From: Sedimentitalea sp041224545
GTDB lineage: Bacteria; Pseudomonadota; Alphaproteobacteria; Rhodobacterales; Rhodobacteraceae
Direction of reading: 5' to 3'
Length of the DNA: 64,000 nucleotides
Assembly: GCF_041224545.1 (NCBI RefSeq)
Contig: NZ_JBGFGP010000109.1
Coordinates: 68,212 to 132,211, forward strand
Made by a program: the position numbers and the translations under genes. The notes under the pieces are model-generated. The model did not search any database and was not told the origin of the DNA. It saw only the letters and a list, made by a program, of their open reading frames with translations. This document shows positions 53,057 through 61,234 of the stretch, one piece after another (positions within the stretch are counted from its first letter, which is position 1; each line of letters begins with the position of its first letter).

Positions 53057-53086
53057 GTGCCCGCCCCATTCCAAGGAAACAAGACC

Positions 53087-54130
53087 ATGAAAGCAGCGAG
53101 ACTCTACGAATACGATCCCGCGATGAACGTGCAGCTGAAGATTGAGAATGTCTCTCCTCCCACAATCACAGCTCCGGATGAGGTGATCGTGAAGGTCGGT
53201 GCGGCCGGCTTGTGCCGCACCGACCTGCATATCATCGAAGGTGTCTGGAAGGACATCATGGATGGCGAGGGCAGCCTTCTTCCCTACATCATGGGACACG
53301 AGAACGCAGGCTGGGTCGAGGATGTCGGCAGCGCCGTGACCTCTGTCAGACCGGGCGATGCGGTGATCTGTCATCCGTTCAACGCATGCGGAATCTGCCT
53401 GAATTGCCGCTACGGACACGACATGTATTGCGATCACGGCAAGTTCCCAGGACTTGGCCTTGACGGTGGCTTTGCCGAATATTTCAAGACCAACGAACGG
53501 GCGGTCATCAAACTCAACACCGGCATCACGCCTCTATCTGTCGCGCCGATGGCCGATGCCGGGATCACCGCCTATCGCGCAGCCAAAAAGGCCGCCAGGC
53601 TGCTGCATCCCGGTGGTTACGTCGTGCTGCTGGGTATCGGTGGCCTTGGCCATATCGCGCTTCAGGTGCTCAAGCATACCAGCGGCGCGCGCGTCATTGC
53701 CGTCGATCAAGAGCCGAGCGCACAGAAGCTGGCCCGTGATCTTGGCGCAGACATCGTAATTGCCGGCGGTCCGAACCTTGTAGAGGAAATCAAGGACCGC
53801 ACCGGAGGTGGCGCGCATGTGGCGATCGACTTTGTCGGCGAGCATGGCACCGAGAACCTGTGCTGGAAACTGCTCAGGCAGGGCGGCGAACTGATCATGG
53901 TCGGATATGGCGGCACGGTCGAGGTGCCGACGCTGGAACTCGTCGCCAACGAGATCAAGATCGGCGGCAGCCTTGTGGGCGATTTCGTCGAACTGGTCGA
54001 ACTGATGGAGATGAACGCCGACGGCAAGGTCAAGATGCATCAGACCGAATACAGCCTCGACAACATCAACCTGGCGATCTCGGATTTCAAGGCCCGCAAA
54101 TTCACCGGACGTGGGGTCATCGTTCCTTAG
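53087..54130 (+). CDS. NAD(P)-dependent zinc alcohol dehydrogenase (ADH-A-like)
   Basis: A 347-aa medium-chain dehydrogenase. Catalytic zinc: LCRTDLH and MGHENAGWVEDVG. The structural zinc lobe has all four Cys (CGICLNCRYGHDMYC). The Rossmann motif is LLGIGGLGHIALQVLK. The overall pattern is like the secondary alcohol dehydrogenase ADH-A of Rhodococcus. It has a different zinc architecture from the dehydrogenase at 48379, so the two probably act on different alcohols or cofactors. AAGGAAAC precedes the ATG. It may start a separately inducible sub-operon. Confidence 0.92.
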   Translation: MKAARLYEYDPAMNVQLKIENVSPPTITAPDEVIVKVGAAGLCRTDLHIIEGVWKDIMDGEGSLLPYIMGHENAGWVEDVGSAVTSVRPGDAVICHPFNACGICLNCRYGHDMYCDHGKFPGLGLDGGFAEYFKTNERAVIKLNTGITPLSVAPMADAGITAYRAAKKAARLLHPGGYVVLLGIGGLGHIALQVLKHTSGARVIAVDQEPSAQKLARDLGADIVIAGGPNLVEEIKDRTGGGAHVAIDFVGEHGTENLCWKLLRQGGELIMVGYGGTVEVPTLELVANEIKIGGSLVGDFVELVELMEMNADGKVKMHQTEYSLDNINLAISDFKARKFTGRGVIVP

Positions 54131-54207
54131 GTAATGGTGCTCACCGGTGACACCCCTGCGGTCGGCCGATAGGCTGGCCGGTACCCTATCAACCAATTGA
54201 GGATACC

Positions 54208-54603
54208 ATGGCCAAAGCCATTCATTCGATGATCCGCGTTCTCGACGAAGAGCGTTCGATCAGTTTCTACCGCCGTGCCTTCGGGCTGGAAATCGCGGAT
54301 CGGTTCGACTTTCCCGAATTCACGCTGGTCTACCTGAGCAACGAAGAGACCGGGTTCGAGCTTGAGCTGACCGTCAACAAGGATCGTACCGAGCCCTACG
54401 ATCTGGGCGATGGCTATGGCCATCTCGCGGTTTCGGTCGCGGATCTCGATGCCGAGCATGCGCGATTCGAGGCAGAGGGGCTCGAGCCCCGCAAGCTGGT
54501 GGAATTTGCACCAGCGGGGACACGCGTGGCGCGATTTTTCTTCTTGGCCGATCCCGATGGCTACCAGATCGAAGTGCTCGAGAGGAGCGGCCGTTTCAAA
54601 TGA
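54208..54603 (+). CDS. VOC family protein, lactoylglutathione lyase (GloA)-like
   Basis: A 131-aa single-domain VOC protein. Metal ligand positions are visible: His in IHSMIRVLD, Glu in FELELT, His in YGHLAVSV and Glu in YQIEVLER, the glyoxalase I set. It could detoxify methylglyoxal or a reactive aldehyde/epoxide adduct formed in the pathway. Its stop overlaps the frame upstream of the next gene, so it is operonic. Confidence 0.88.
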   Translation: MAKAIHSMIRVLDEERSISFYRRAFGLEIADRFDFPEFTLVYLSNEETGFELELTVNKDRTEPYDLGDGYGHLAVSVADLDAEHARFEAEGLEPRKLVEFAPAGTRVARFFFLADPDGYQIEVLERSGRFK

Positions 54604-54656
54604 ACCTGATGGCGGGGCGGAGGAGCCTCGCCGACATATCTCAAGGGAGGAAATCG

Positions 54657-55181
54657 ATGAGACAGAACGCAAGCAACCGGGATCTTACCCGACGCCAGCT
54701 ATTGTCGCGCGCCAGCGCGGCAGGGGCGAGTTTCGTGATCGGAGCGGGTTTCATCGCCGCTCCCGATGCGGCCTGGGCGGCCGAGACCGAACACCTTGCG
54801 CCCGAGACTTTCGCGACGCTCGTTCAGATGGCGCGCGATATCTATCCGCATGACCGTGTGTCTGACGCGTTCTATGTGATCGCAGTCAAGGGGTACGACA
54901 CGGCGGAGGCGGCGCCGGAAATCGAGGCTGGCATTGCGGCGCTCGATGGTGCCGCACGGGGGCGCGGTCACGCGCGCTATCTCGCTGTCGGTTGGGAACG
55001 CGACCGGGTCGACCTGTTGCGCGCGATCGAAGAGGGCGCCTTTTTCCAGCAGATCAGGGCCGGGCTGGTCACCGGTCTCTATAACCAGAAGGCGATTTGG
55101 CCGCTCTTTGGCTACGAGGGCGAGAGTTATTCGCAGGGTGGCTATATCGACCGCGGTTTCAACGACATCAACTGGCTCTGA
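54657..55181 (+). CDS. Tat-exported small subunit of a GMC-type dehydrogenase (gluconate 2-dehydrogenase subunit 3-like)
   Basis: A 174-aa protein. The N-terminus carries a twin-arginine signal (RDLTRRQLLSRASAAGASFV), cleaved near AWAAE. The mature part has ARDIYPHDRVSDAFY and a C-terminal YSQGGYIDRGFNDINWL, the pattern of gluconate 2-dehydrogenase subunit 3 proteins. It escorts the folded flavoprotein encoded next across the membrane. The start at 54657 is chosen because GGGAGG precedes it and the Tat motif needs this N-terminus. Confidence 0.88.
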   Translation: MRQNASNRDLTRRQLLSRASAAGASFVIGAGFIAAPDAAWAAETEHLAPETFATLVQMARDIYPHDRVSDAFYVIAVKGYDTAEAAPEIEAGIAALDGAARGRGHARYLAVGWERDRVDLLRAIEEGAFFQQIRAGLVTGLYNQKAIWPLFGYEGESYSQGGYIDRGFNDINWL

Positions 55182-55192
55182 GGGAGGGAACC

Positions 55193-56764
55193 ATGGCTGC
55201 ACCTTTTGAACTGAACGACGACAGCGTCGTGGTCATCATCGGCACCGGCGCGGGCGGTGGTGTTCTCGCCAACGAGCTTGCGCAGAAGGGCGTAAGCGTC
55301 GTGGCGCTCGAGGCCGGCGGGCGGTATCTGCCGGATGATTACATCAACGACGAGTGGGAGAGCTTCGGTCAGCTGGCCTGGACCGATGCGCGCAGCACCA
55401 GCGGTGACTGGCGGGTCGCCAAGGATTTTCCGGGTCTGCCGACCTGGATCGTCAAGGCTGTCGGCGGCTCGACCGTTCACTGGGCGGGCGCGAGCCTGCG
55501 CTTTCAGGACCATGAGTGGAAGACGGCGACCACCTACGGGAATGTTCAGGGCGCGAATCTGCTCGACTGGCCCATCGACGGTGCCGAAATGGCGCCATGG
55601 TATGACAAGGCGGAAAAGAAGCTGAATGTCACCCGGACAAACGGTCTGCCAGGCCTGCCCGGAAACAACAACTTCAAGGTGTTGGAGGCCGGAGCCAAGG
55701 CGCTTGGTTACGCCGAGGTCCACACTGGCCGCATGGCGATCAACTCGACGGACAGCCAGGATCGGTTGATGTGCCAGCAGACAGGTTTCTGTTTCCAGGG
55801 GTGCAAGTGGGGCGCCAAATGGTCGTCCGCCTATACCGATATCGAACAGGGCGAAGCGACCGGCAATCTCGAAGTGCGCATCAAAAGCCATGCGGCGCGC
55901 ATCCTGCATGACGATGCCGGCAAGGTTACGGGCGTGGAATATTTCGACGCCGACGGCAATCTCCAGATGCAGGCGGCGCGCATCGTCTGCGTCGCGGGCA
56001 ACTCGATCGAAAGCCCGCGTCTGCTGCTCAATTCGGCGTCGTCGATGTTCCCTGACGGGCTTGCCAACAGTTCGGGTCAGGTCGGACGCAACTATATGCG
56101 CCATACCACCGGTTCGGTCTACGGGGTCTTTGACAAGCCTGTGCGCATGTGGCGCGGCACAACGATGGCCGGGATCGTTCAGGACGAGGCTCGGCACGAT
56201 CCGTCACGCGGGTTTGTCGGCGGTTTCGAACTGGAGACGGTATCGGTCGGGCTTCCGTTCGCGGCGGCCTTCCTCGATCCCGGCAGCTGGGGGCGCGAGT
56301 TTACCTCGGCGCTCGACAGTTACGAGAACATGGCCGGGATGTGGATCGTCGGCGAGGACATGCCGCAGGAGACCAACCGGATCACGCTCAATACCGAGCT
56401 GCTCGACCAGCATGGCCTTCCGGCGGCCGACGTGCATTACGACGATCATCCGAACGATGTGGCAATGCGCAACTACGCCTATGATCGGGGAAGCGCGATC
56501 TATGAGGCGGTCGGTGCGACCCGTGTCCTGCCGACACCGCCTTATCCCTCGACGCACAATCTCGGAACCAACCGGATGTCGGAGAATCCGCGAGACGGAG
56601 TGGTGAACAGACATGGCCAGAGCCATGACATCGCCAACTTGTTTGTCTCGGATGGCTCGCAATTTACCACCGGCGCCGCCGAGAACCCGACGCTGACGAT
56701 CGTTGCGCTGGCCATACGGCAGGCGGAGTTCATCTCGGGAGCGATGAGCCGCGGCGAAATCTGA
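55193..56764 (+). CDS. GMC-family FAD oxidoreductase (membrane-associated dehydrogenase large subunit)
   Basis: A 523-aa flavoprotein. The FAD motif VVIIGTGAGGGVLANELAQK is followed by GGSTVHWAGASLRF. The catalytic region near the C-terminus reads STHNLGTNRM and FVSDGSQFTTGAAENPTLTI, typical of gluconate/sorbitol/alcohol dehydrogenases of this group. It has no signal of its own and would be carried by the Tat-bearing small subunit. No cytochrome c subunit gene follows, so the electron acceptor is unclear. It is the last gene before a strong terminator. Confidence 0.9.
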   Translation: MAAPFELNDDSVVVIIGTGAGGGVLANELAQKGVSVVALEAGGRYLPDDYINDEWESFGQLAWTDARSTSGDWRVAKDFPGLPTWIVKAVGGSTVHWAGASLRFQDHEWKTATTYGNVQGANLLDWPIDGAEMAPWYDKAEKKLNVTRTNGLPGLPGNNNFKVLEAGAKALGYAEVHTGRMAINSTDSQDRLMCQQTGFCFQGCKWGAKWSSAYTDIEQGEATGNLEVRIKSHAARILHDDAGKVTGVEYFDADGNLQMQAARIVCVAGNSIESPRLLLNSASSMFPDGLANSSGQVGRNYMRHTTGSVYGVFDKPVRMWRGTTMAGIVQDEARHDPSRGFVGGFELETVSVGLPFAAAFLDPGSWGREFTSALDSYENMAGMWIVGEDMPQETNRITLNTELLDQHGLPAADVHYDDHPNDVAMRNYAYDRGSAIYEAVGATRVLPTPPYPSTHNLGTNRMSENPRDGVVNRHGQSHDIANLFVSDGSQFTTGAAENPTLTIVALAIRQAEFISGAMSRGEI

Positions 56765-56772
56765 TCCTGCGA

Positions 56773-56800
56773 CCGTCCCGCGTCCGGTGACGCGGGACGG
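56773..56800 (+). terminator. Strong hairpin ending the monooxygenase operon
   Basis: CCGTCCCGCGTC (56773-56784) pairs perfectly with GACGCGGGACGG (56789-56800) around a CGGT loop. It begins 9 bases after the GMC gene stop. There is no T-tract, but the 12-bp GC stem is the strongest in the window. Confidence 0.65.
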
Positions 56801-56981
56801 CTCGGCAAGGACCAAAAGCGCGAGCGGAGACAGGTTGGTATCCGCTCGATGAACGACATGAAACCGCGCAGCAGCGAGAAAACGGGCGCGGTAGCTGTCG
56901 GTGCCCTGATATCTGCGGCCTGGCCCCGCCGTGATCCCGGATATCGGTCTGTGCCGGTTTCAAGGCTGTCCCAATGCTAAA

Positions 56982-57012
56982 ATATGCGTTCAGTTTTTGA
57001 GCACTCGCATAT
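56982..57012. promoter_or_regulatory. Inverted repeat before the activator gene pair
   Basis: ATATGCG (56982-56988) and CGCATAT (57006-57012) form a 7-base inverted repeat with a 17-base spacer, in AT-rich DNA 67-97 bases upstream of the TTG start. It could be an operator or a promoter-proximal site. The rest of 56801-56981 shows nothing recognisable. Confidence 0.35.
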
Positions 57013-57078
57013 ATTGCGACATTTTGACGTAGCCTCGTGCCTAGTGAGGTGGTAGGTTCCCGACGGGAGGAATGCGCG

Positions 57079-57645
57079 TTGGATATCTTTTCAAAGCGGG
57101 ACGGACCGCGTCCTGAAGACGCCCGTGCGAAGCGCCTCATTTCTGAAAATGCGGGAACGATACGCAGATTGGCGGATCAGATTACCAATGGCGGATTCAC
57201 CAAGATGCGTCAGGATCAGGCCCGGCGCAAAGAGAAGCCCAAGCCCGAGGGTCTTCTCATCTATACCATGTCTGGATCCGGGGCGGCCAAATCCGACGAC
57301 CCGGACCCTTATGTGCGATTGAGCTTGAACGGACGAATTGTGCTTGCTGACCGAAACAACGGAAGACAGCTTCAGTTGCTGGGTGAGATCCGTACCAAGT
57401 TGGGGGTAAGGCGCGTTGTTCTCGCGACGAAAGAGAACGGCTTTATCTCTCCGCTCGGCGATGAAATTCGAGAGTCGCTCATCGAGTATGACGACATCGG
57501 GTTGAACGCTGACTTCACGGAAGAGGATCTTGTTCTGAGGCTCGAAGAATCGCTGGGCCTTTCGAGCGAGATCCTGGACCGTTCTGACAGCCAAACGGAC
57601 AAGAGGGACGGTACACCTGACGATGACTCGAGCGAGCTACTATAA
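57079..57645 (+). CDS. Hypothetical protein overlapping the sigma-54 activator gene, 188 aa
   Basis: Not recognised. It begins LDIFSKRDGPRPEDARAKRL from a TTG at 57079 with GGGAGG 8 bases upstream; a nearby ATG at 57073 is in another frame. The protein is charged and soluble, with a central beta-rich part (PYVRLSLNGRIVLADRNNGR) and an acidic C-terminus. Its last 23 bases overlap the activator gene, so the two are translationally coupled. It may be a partner or co-sensor of the activator; there is no direct evidence. Confidence 0.65.
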   Translation: MDIFSKRDGPRPEDARAKRLISENAGTIRRLADQITNGGFTKMRQDQARRKEKPKPEGLLIYTMSGSGAAKSDDPDPYVRLSLNGRIVLADRNNGRQLQLLGEIRTKLGVRRVVLATKENGFISPLGDEIRESLIEYDDIGLNADFTEEDLVLRLEESLGLSSEILDRSDSQTDKRDGTPDDDSSELL

Positions 57646-59641
57646 AGCCAGCAAGGACGAAACTTTACCAAAGGATATCGGAACGACCGTTCCGTCGGAG
57701 CGCGAGGTACGTTCTGCCTGGGAAACTTTCGTGACATCCGATCAATCCAGCCGCGTCAGACCGGGCCCGGTCAGAGCCGATATTCTGGCGTCCTGGCAAC
57801 GCAGCATGGAATTGGGTGTCGATGCGGGCGTTCTCGGGTCCCGCAAGATATCGGACGAAAACGAGATATCGCTGCGGCGGAAGCGGAACGCCGATCTTCG
57901 CAGGGCTGCCTCGGCGGCGTTCAAGCGGCTTGAGCCACATCTGAGTGATGCCAAGTCCATCCTGATCCTTGCGGATGACCAGGGCGTCATCATCGATGCA
58001 ATCGGCGATGAATCGGTGCTCGACGATGGCCAGGAGATCCACCTGGAAATCGGCGGCCACTGGGATGAAAAGGCCGTCGGAACCAACGGCATCGGCACGG
58101 CGTTGAAAACCGGCAAGCCGATATATGTGCACGCGGCAGAACATTTCGTCGAGGGGGTTCAGGCGTGGACCTGCGCCGGAGCACCTATCAGAAACCCTTT
58201 TGACAACTCTCTGATCGGGGTCGTGGACCTGTCCGGGCCGCCCGATATCTTTCGCCGTCACAATGTTGCGCTGGTTCTTGCTGCCGCCCGCGAGATCGAG
58301 ATCGCGCTCGCCGAGCAACAGCGGCAGGACAGGACCCAGCTTCTTGAGGCGTTCCTTCAGTCCAAGTACAGCCACGGAGACAATTCGGTTCTTCTTCTGG
58401 ACCGTAACGGGCGCATCATGTTCCGGCGGGGGATAGACGACACGACCCTTCCCGCCTCGGAAAAACTTCTGGTAGGCAGCAAACTGTTGCCGGACCTCGA
58501 ATCCTTCTCGGAAAATGATCTTCCAGCCCTGCTTCCTCCGCATCTGGAGGCGCAGGGTCTGGAACGGCTGATCTTCGATAACACCTATCGCGGCGCGGCC
58601 TTGTTTCTGAACTCCGAAACGCCCGAGTCGCGGTCCCGAAAAGATGTTCTGAGCATCCAGCCCAGGCGCAATGTCCCCGAGGATACAATCCAGATCATCG
58701 GGGCATCTCCGAAAATGCTTGAGGCCATCGAACTGGCCGAAAGAGCGGCGAAAGTGAATGTGTCGGTTCTCATCCAGGGCGAGACTGGCGTTGGGAAGGA
58801 GCTTTTTGCCCGCCTGATCCACAGTCGGCTTGGCCGGGTGGACGCGCCCTATGTGCCTGTCAATTGCGCGGCCATTTCAGGTGATCTGATCGGAGCCGAG
58901 CTCTTCGGTTATGTCGACGGCGCGTTTACCGGCGCGGTGCGTGGCGGACGGGCGGGAAAGTTCGAGCAGGCCGATGGCGGGCTTTTGTGCCTTGATGAGA
59001 TCGGCGATATGCCCATCGAACTGCAACCCTATCTGTTGCGTGCGCTCGAACAGCGCGCCATCTACCGTATGGGTGATGACAAGCGGCGACCCGTCGATGT
59101 GCGCCTCGTCACGATGACGAACCGCGACCTGAGGCTCGAAATCGACAAGGGAACGTTCCGGCGTGATCTTTTCTACAGGATCGGTGTGATAACGATCGAA
59201 GTGCCGCCGCTTCGCGAACGTGGGGGTGACATCCTTTCGCTGGTCGAACATTTCTCGGCCCATTTCGCCGATCAGATCGGACGACCACGGATGAGCTTTG
59301 CCGACGACACGACCGATCTCCTTCTGGGCTACAGATGGCCCGGAAACGTGCGGGAACTGCGAAACACCGTGCAACGCATCTATCTTGTCGGTTCCGGGCC
59401 GGTCGTGAAGATTCGTGATTTGCCTCCGGAATTGCGCGACGATTTCGATGAACCCGAGGCGGATTCACTCGAAAGCATCCTGAGCGGCAATTCGGGTGAC
59501 CTTGAAAGCATAGAAGCAAGCGCCATTCGCCGGACGATTCAAGCCGAGAAAGGCAATCTCACGCGGGTCGCGGCGGTTCTGGGAATATCGCGACCCACGC
59601 TTTATCGCAAGATGCGCCAATACCGGATCGAACGCGGGTGA
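57623..59641 (+). CDS. Sigma-54-dependent transcriptional activator, AcoR/MimR-like
   Basis: A 672-aa enhancer-binding protein. The N-terminus has the AcoR pattern SWQRSMELGVD and a GAF-type sensor domain (about residues 100-240). The AAA+ domain has Walker A GETGVGKE (386-393), the sigma-54 contact loop GAFTGA (433-438) and LLCLDEIGDMP. The C-terminal Fis-type helix-turn-helix is LTRVAAVLGISRPTLYRKMR. This class activates acetoin, acetone and alcohol/SDIMO operons and commonly senses the substrate or an alcohol product. It is the likely activator of the prm promoter at 43738. Confidence 0.93.
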   Translation: MTRASYYKASKDETLPKDIGTTVPSEREVRSAWETFVTSDQSSRVRPGPVRADILASWQRSMELGVDAGVLGSRKISDENEISLRRKRNADLRRAASAAFKRLEPHLSDAKSILILADDQGVIIDAIGDESVLDDGQEIHLEIGGHWDEKAVGTNGIGTALKTGKPIYVHAAEHFVEGVQAWTCAGAPIRNPFDNSLIGVVDLSGPPDIFRRHNVALVLAAAREIEIALAEQQRQDRTQLLEAFLQSKYSHGDNSVLLLDRNGRIMFRRGIDDTTLPASEKLLVGSKLLPDLESFSENDLPALLPPHLEAQGLERLIFDNTYRGAALFLNSETPESRSRKDVLSIQPRRNVPEDTIQIIGASPKMLEAIELAERAAKVNVSVLIQGETGVGKELFARLIHSRLGRVDAPYVPVNCAAISGDLIGAELFGYVDGAFTGAVRGGRAGKFEQADGGLLCLDEIGDMPIELQPYLLRALEQRAIYRMGDDKRRPVDVRLVTMTNRDLRLEIDKGTFRRDLFYRIGVITIEVPPLRERGGDILSLVEHFSAHFADQIGRPRMSFADDTTDLLLGYRWPGNVRELRNTVQRIYLVGSGPVVKIRDLPPELRDDFDEPEADSLESILSGNSGDLESIEASAIRRTIQAEKGNLTRVAAVLGISRPTLYRKMRQYRIERG

Positions 59642-59776
59642 CACCCGACAGAGGATCCGCCTGCAAAGGCTACGTCTATAGGTCGGAAAGACAGAAGCCG
59701 CGCGTGTCCGGAACATCCTGTCAAGAGTCGCATGTCAATGCTTCCCCCGCTTGCCTGCTTCCGTTAACGCTGGACC

Positions 59777-61234
59777 ATGAAACAGCAAACCCTTGCGATA
59801 GCGGGCTGCGGGCCGCGCGGACTGGCGGCGGCAGAGGCGGCATTGAGCGCGGTTCCGGGCCTGCAGATCGACGTTTTCGAGCCGGGCCCGTTTCCGGGCG
59901 TCGGGCCGAATTTTCGTCCCGATGAAGAGACCGAGTGCCTGCTGAACCTACCCGTGCGCGAACTCGATCTCGGTGCGCCTGACATCGGCGAATGGCTGTC
60001 AGTGCCGCCAGACAGCTATCCACCGCGCGCCGCTGTCGGGCGTTATTTGACCGCGCGGTGGCAGGCGTTGCGCCCCCGGTTGCACCTTGTGCCCGAGCGC
60101 GCCATGCGGGTGACGCATGAGGGCGGCTGGCGGGTGAACGGACGCGGACCCTATGATCATGTGCTGCTGACGCAGGGCCAGCCACCGGTTGCGCCGGATG
60201 AGCAGGTCGCGCGCTGGCGTGCCCATGCGGAGACACATGGGCTGACACTTCTGGATGCCTATCCTACAGGGCCGATTGCCGGCGCCGTCTGGTCCGGTCG
60301 GCGGGTGGCGTTGCGCGGGCTGGCGCTGTCGACGCTGGATGTTGTGGCGATACTGACCGTCGGGCAGGGTGGGCAATTTGACGGTGAATCCTACGCGCCC
60401 TCGGGCCGCGAACCCGCGGTGATCGCACCTTTTTCTCTGGACGGTGTACCGCCGATGCCGAAACCGGCGAGTGCCGCGCTGGACGCAATCTTCGATCCCA
60501 CAGAGGCCGAGCGCGCAGCGATGGTGCAGGCGGTGACCGAGGCGCTGACATCTGGTCCGGACGACGCGCTGAAACGGCTGACGACCGCGCTGTCCCCCAT
60601 CGCGCGGCGTATCACCGGCGACGATCCCGAGCGATGGCTTGAGATCGAGCGCCACGCGCCCGGATCGCAGGACGAACGGGATCCTGTCACCGCGCTAGAC
60701 CACGGGATCGCCATGGCGGAAGGCCGCGCCGCGCCGACGGTCGGCTATACGGTAGGACAGGTGTGGCGCAAGCTGCAGGTCGATCTGCGGCCGCCCTTCG
60801 CAACGGGCACGGGCAGGTGCGAAACGCGGCAGGCGATGCTGGGGTTCGAGCGTGGGCTCAAGCGCATATCCTATGGGCCGCCGGTTTACAGTGCGCGCCT
60901 GCTAAGAGCGCTTGTGGCTGCGCAGATCGTACGGCTGACAATGGCGGATGATCCATCCATCGCGCTGGAATCCGGTGGCTGGCGGCTGGATGCCGGGCTG
61001 CTGGCAGACACGATGATCAACTGCGTTCTGCCGGGGCCTGCGCCGGATGACATCACCGATCCGCTGGTCCGGGGGCTTGTCACCGATGGCCATCTGAAGG
61101 CCGATTGCGGCCTGCGCACCCTGTCGCCGGGGCTGTCGGTGCTGGGTCGCACGACCGAGGGGCAGACATGGGGCACGGATTCGTTGATCGACTGTTTCGG
61201 CGCCACCACGCGGGCGTGGGCCGCGCGACTCTAG
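59777..61234 (+). CDS. FAD/NAD(P)-binding domain protein
   Basis: A 485-aa protein opening LAIAGCGPRGLAAAEAAL, with FRPDEETECLLNLPVRELDL next; this is the pattern of the FAD-NAD(P)-binding (HI0933/NAD_binding_9-like) family, including uncharacterised proteins related to hydroxyacylglutathione or siderophore monooxygenases. The reaction is unknown. The stop overlaps the convergent ligase gene by 4 bases. It is not obviously linked to the monooxygenase pathway. Confidence 0.75.
   Translation: MKQQTLAIAGCGPRGLAAAEAALSAVPGLQIDVFEPGPFPGVGPNFRPDEETECLLNLPVRELDLGAPDIGEWLSVPPDSYPPRAAVGRYLTARWQALRPRLHLVPERAMRVTHEGGWRVNGRGPYDHVLLTQGQPPVAPDEQVARWRAHAETHGLTLLDAYPTGPIAGAVWSGRRVALRGLALSTLDVVAILTVGQGGQFDGESYAPSGREPAVIAPFSLDGVPPMPKPASAALDAIFDPTEAERAAMVQAVTEALTSGPDDALKRLTTALSPIARRITGDDPERWLEIERHAPGSQDERDPVTALDHGIAMAEGRAAPTVGYTVGQVWRKLQVDLRPPFATGTGRCETRQAMLGFERGLKRISYGPPVYSARLLRALVAAQIVRLTMADDPSIALESGGWRLDAGLLADTMINCVLPGPAPDDITDPLVRGLVTDGHLKADCGLRTLSPGLSVLGRTTEGQTWGTDSLIDCFGATTRAWAARL

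Noticed and set aside
56982..57012. The ATATGCG/CGCATAT repeat as an intrinsic terminator
   Set aside because: The stem is only 7 AT-rich pairs with a 17-base loop and no T-tract; the 56773 hairpin is the better transcript end, so the repeat is listed only as a possible operator.
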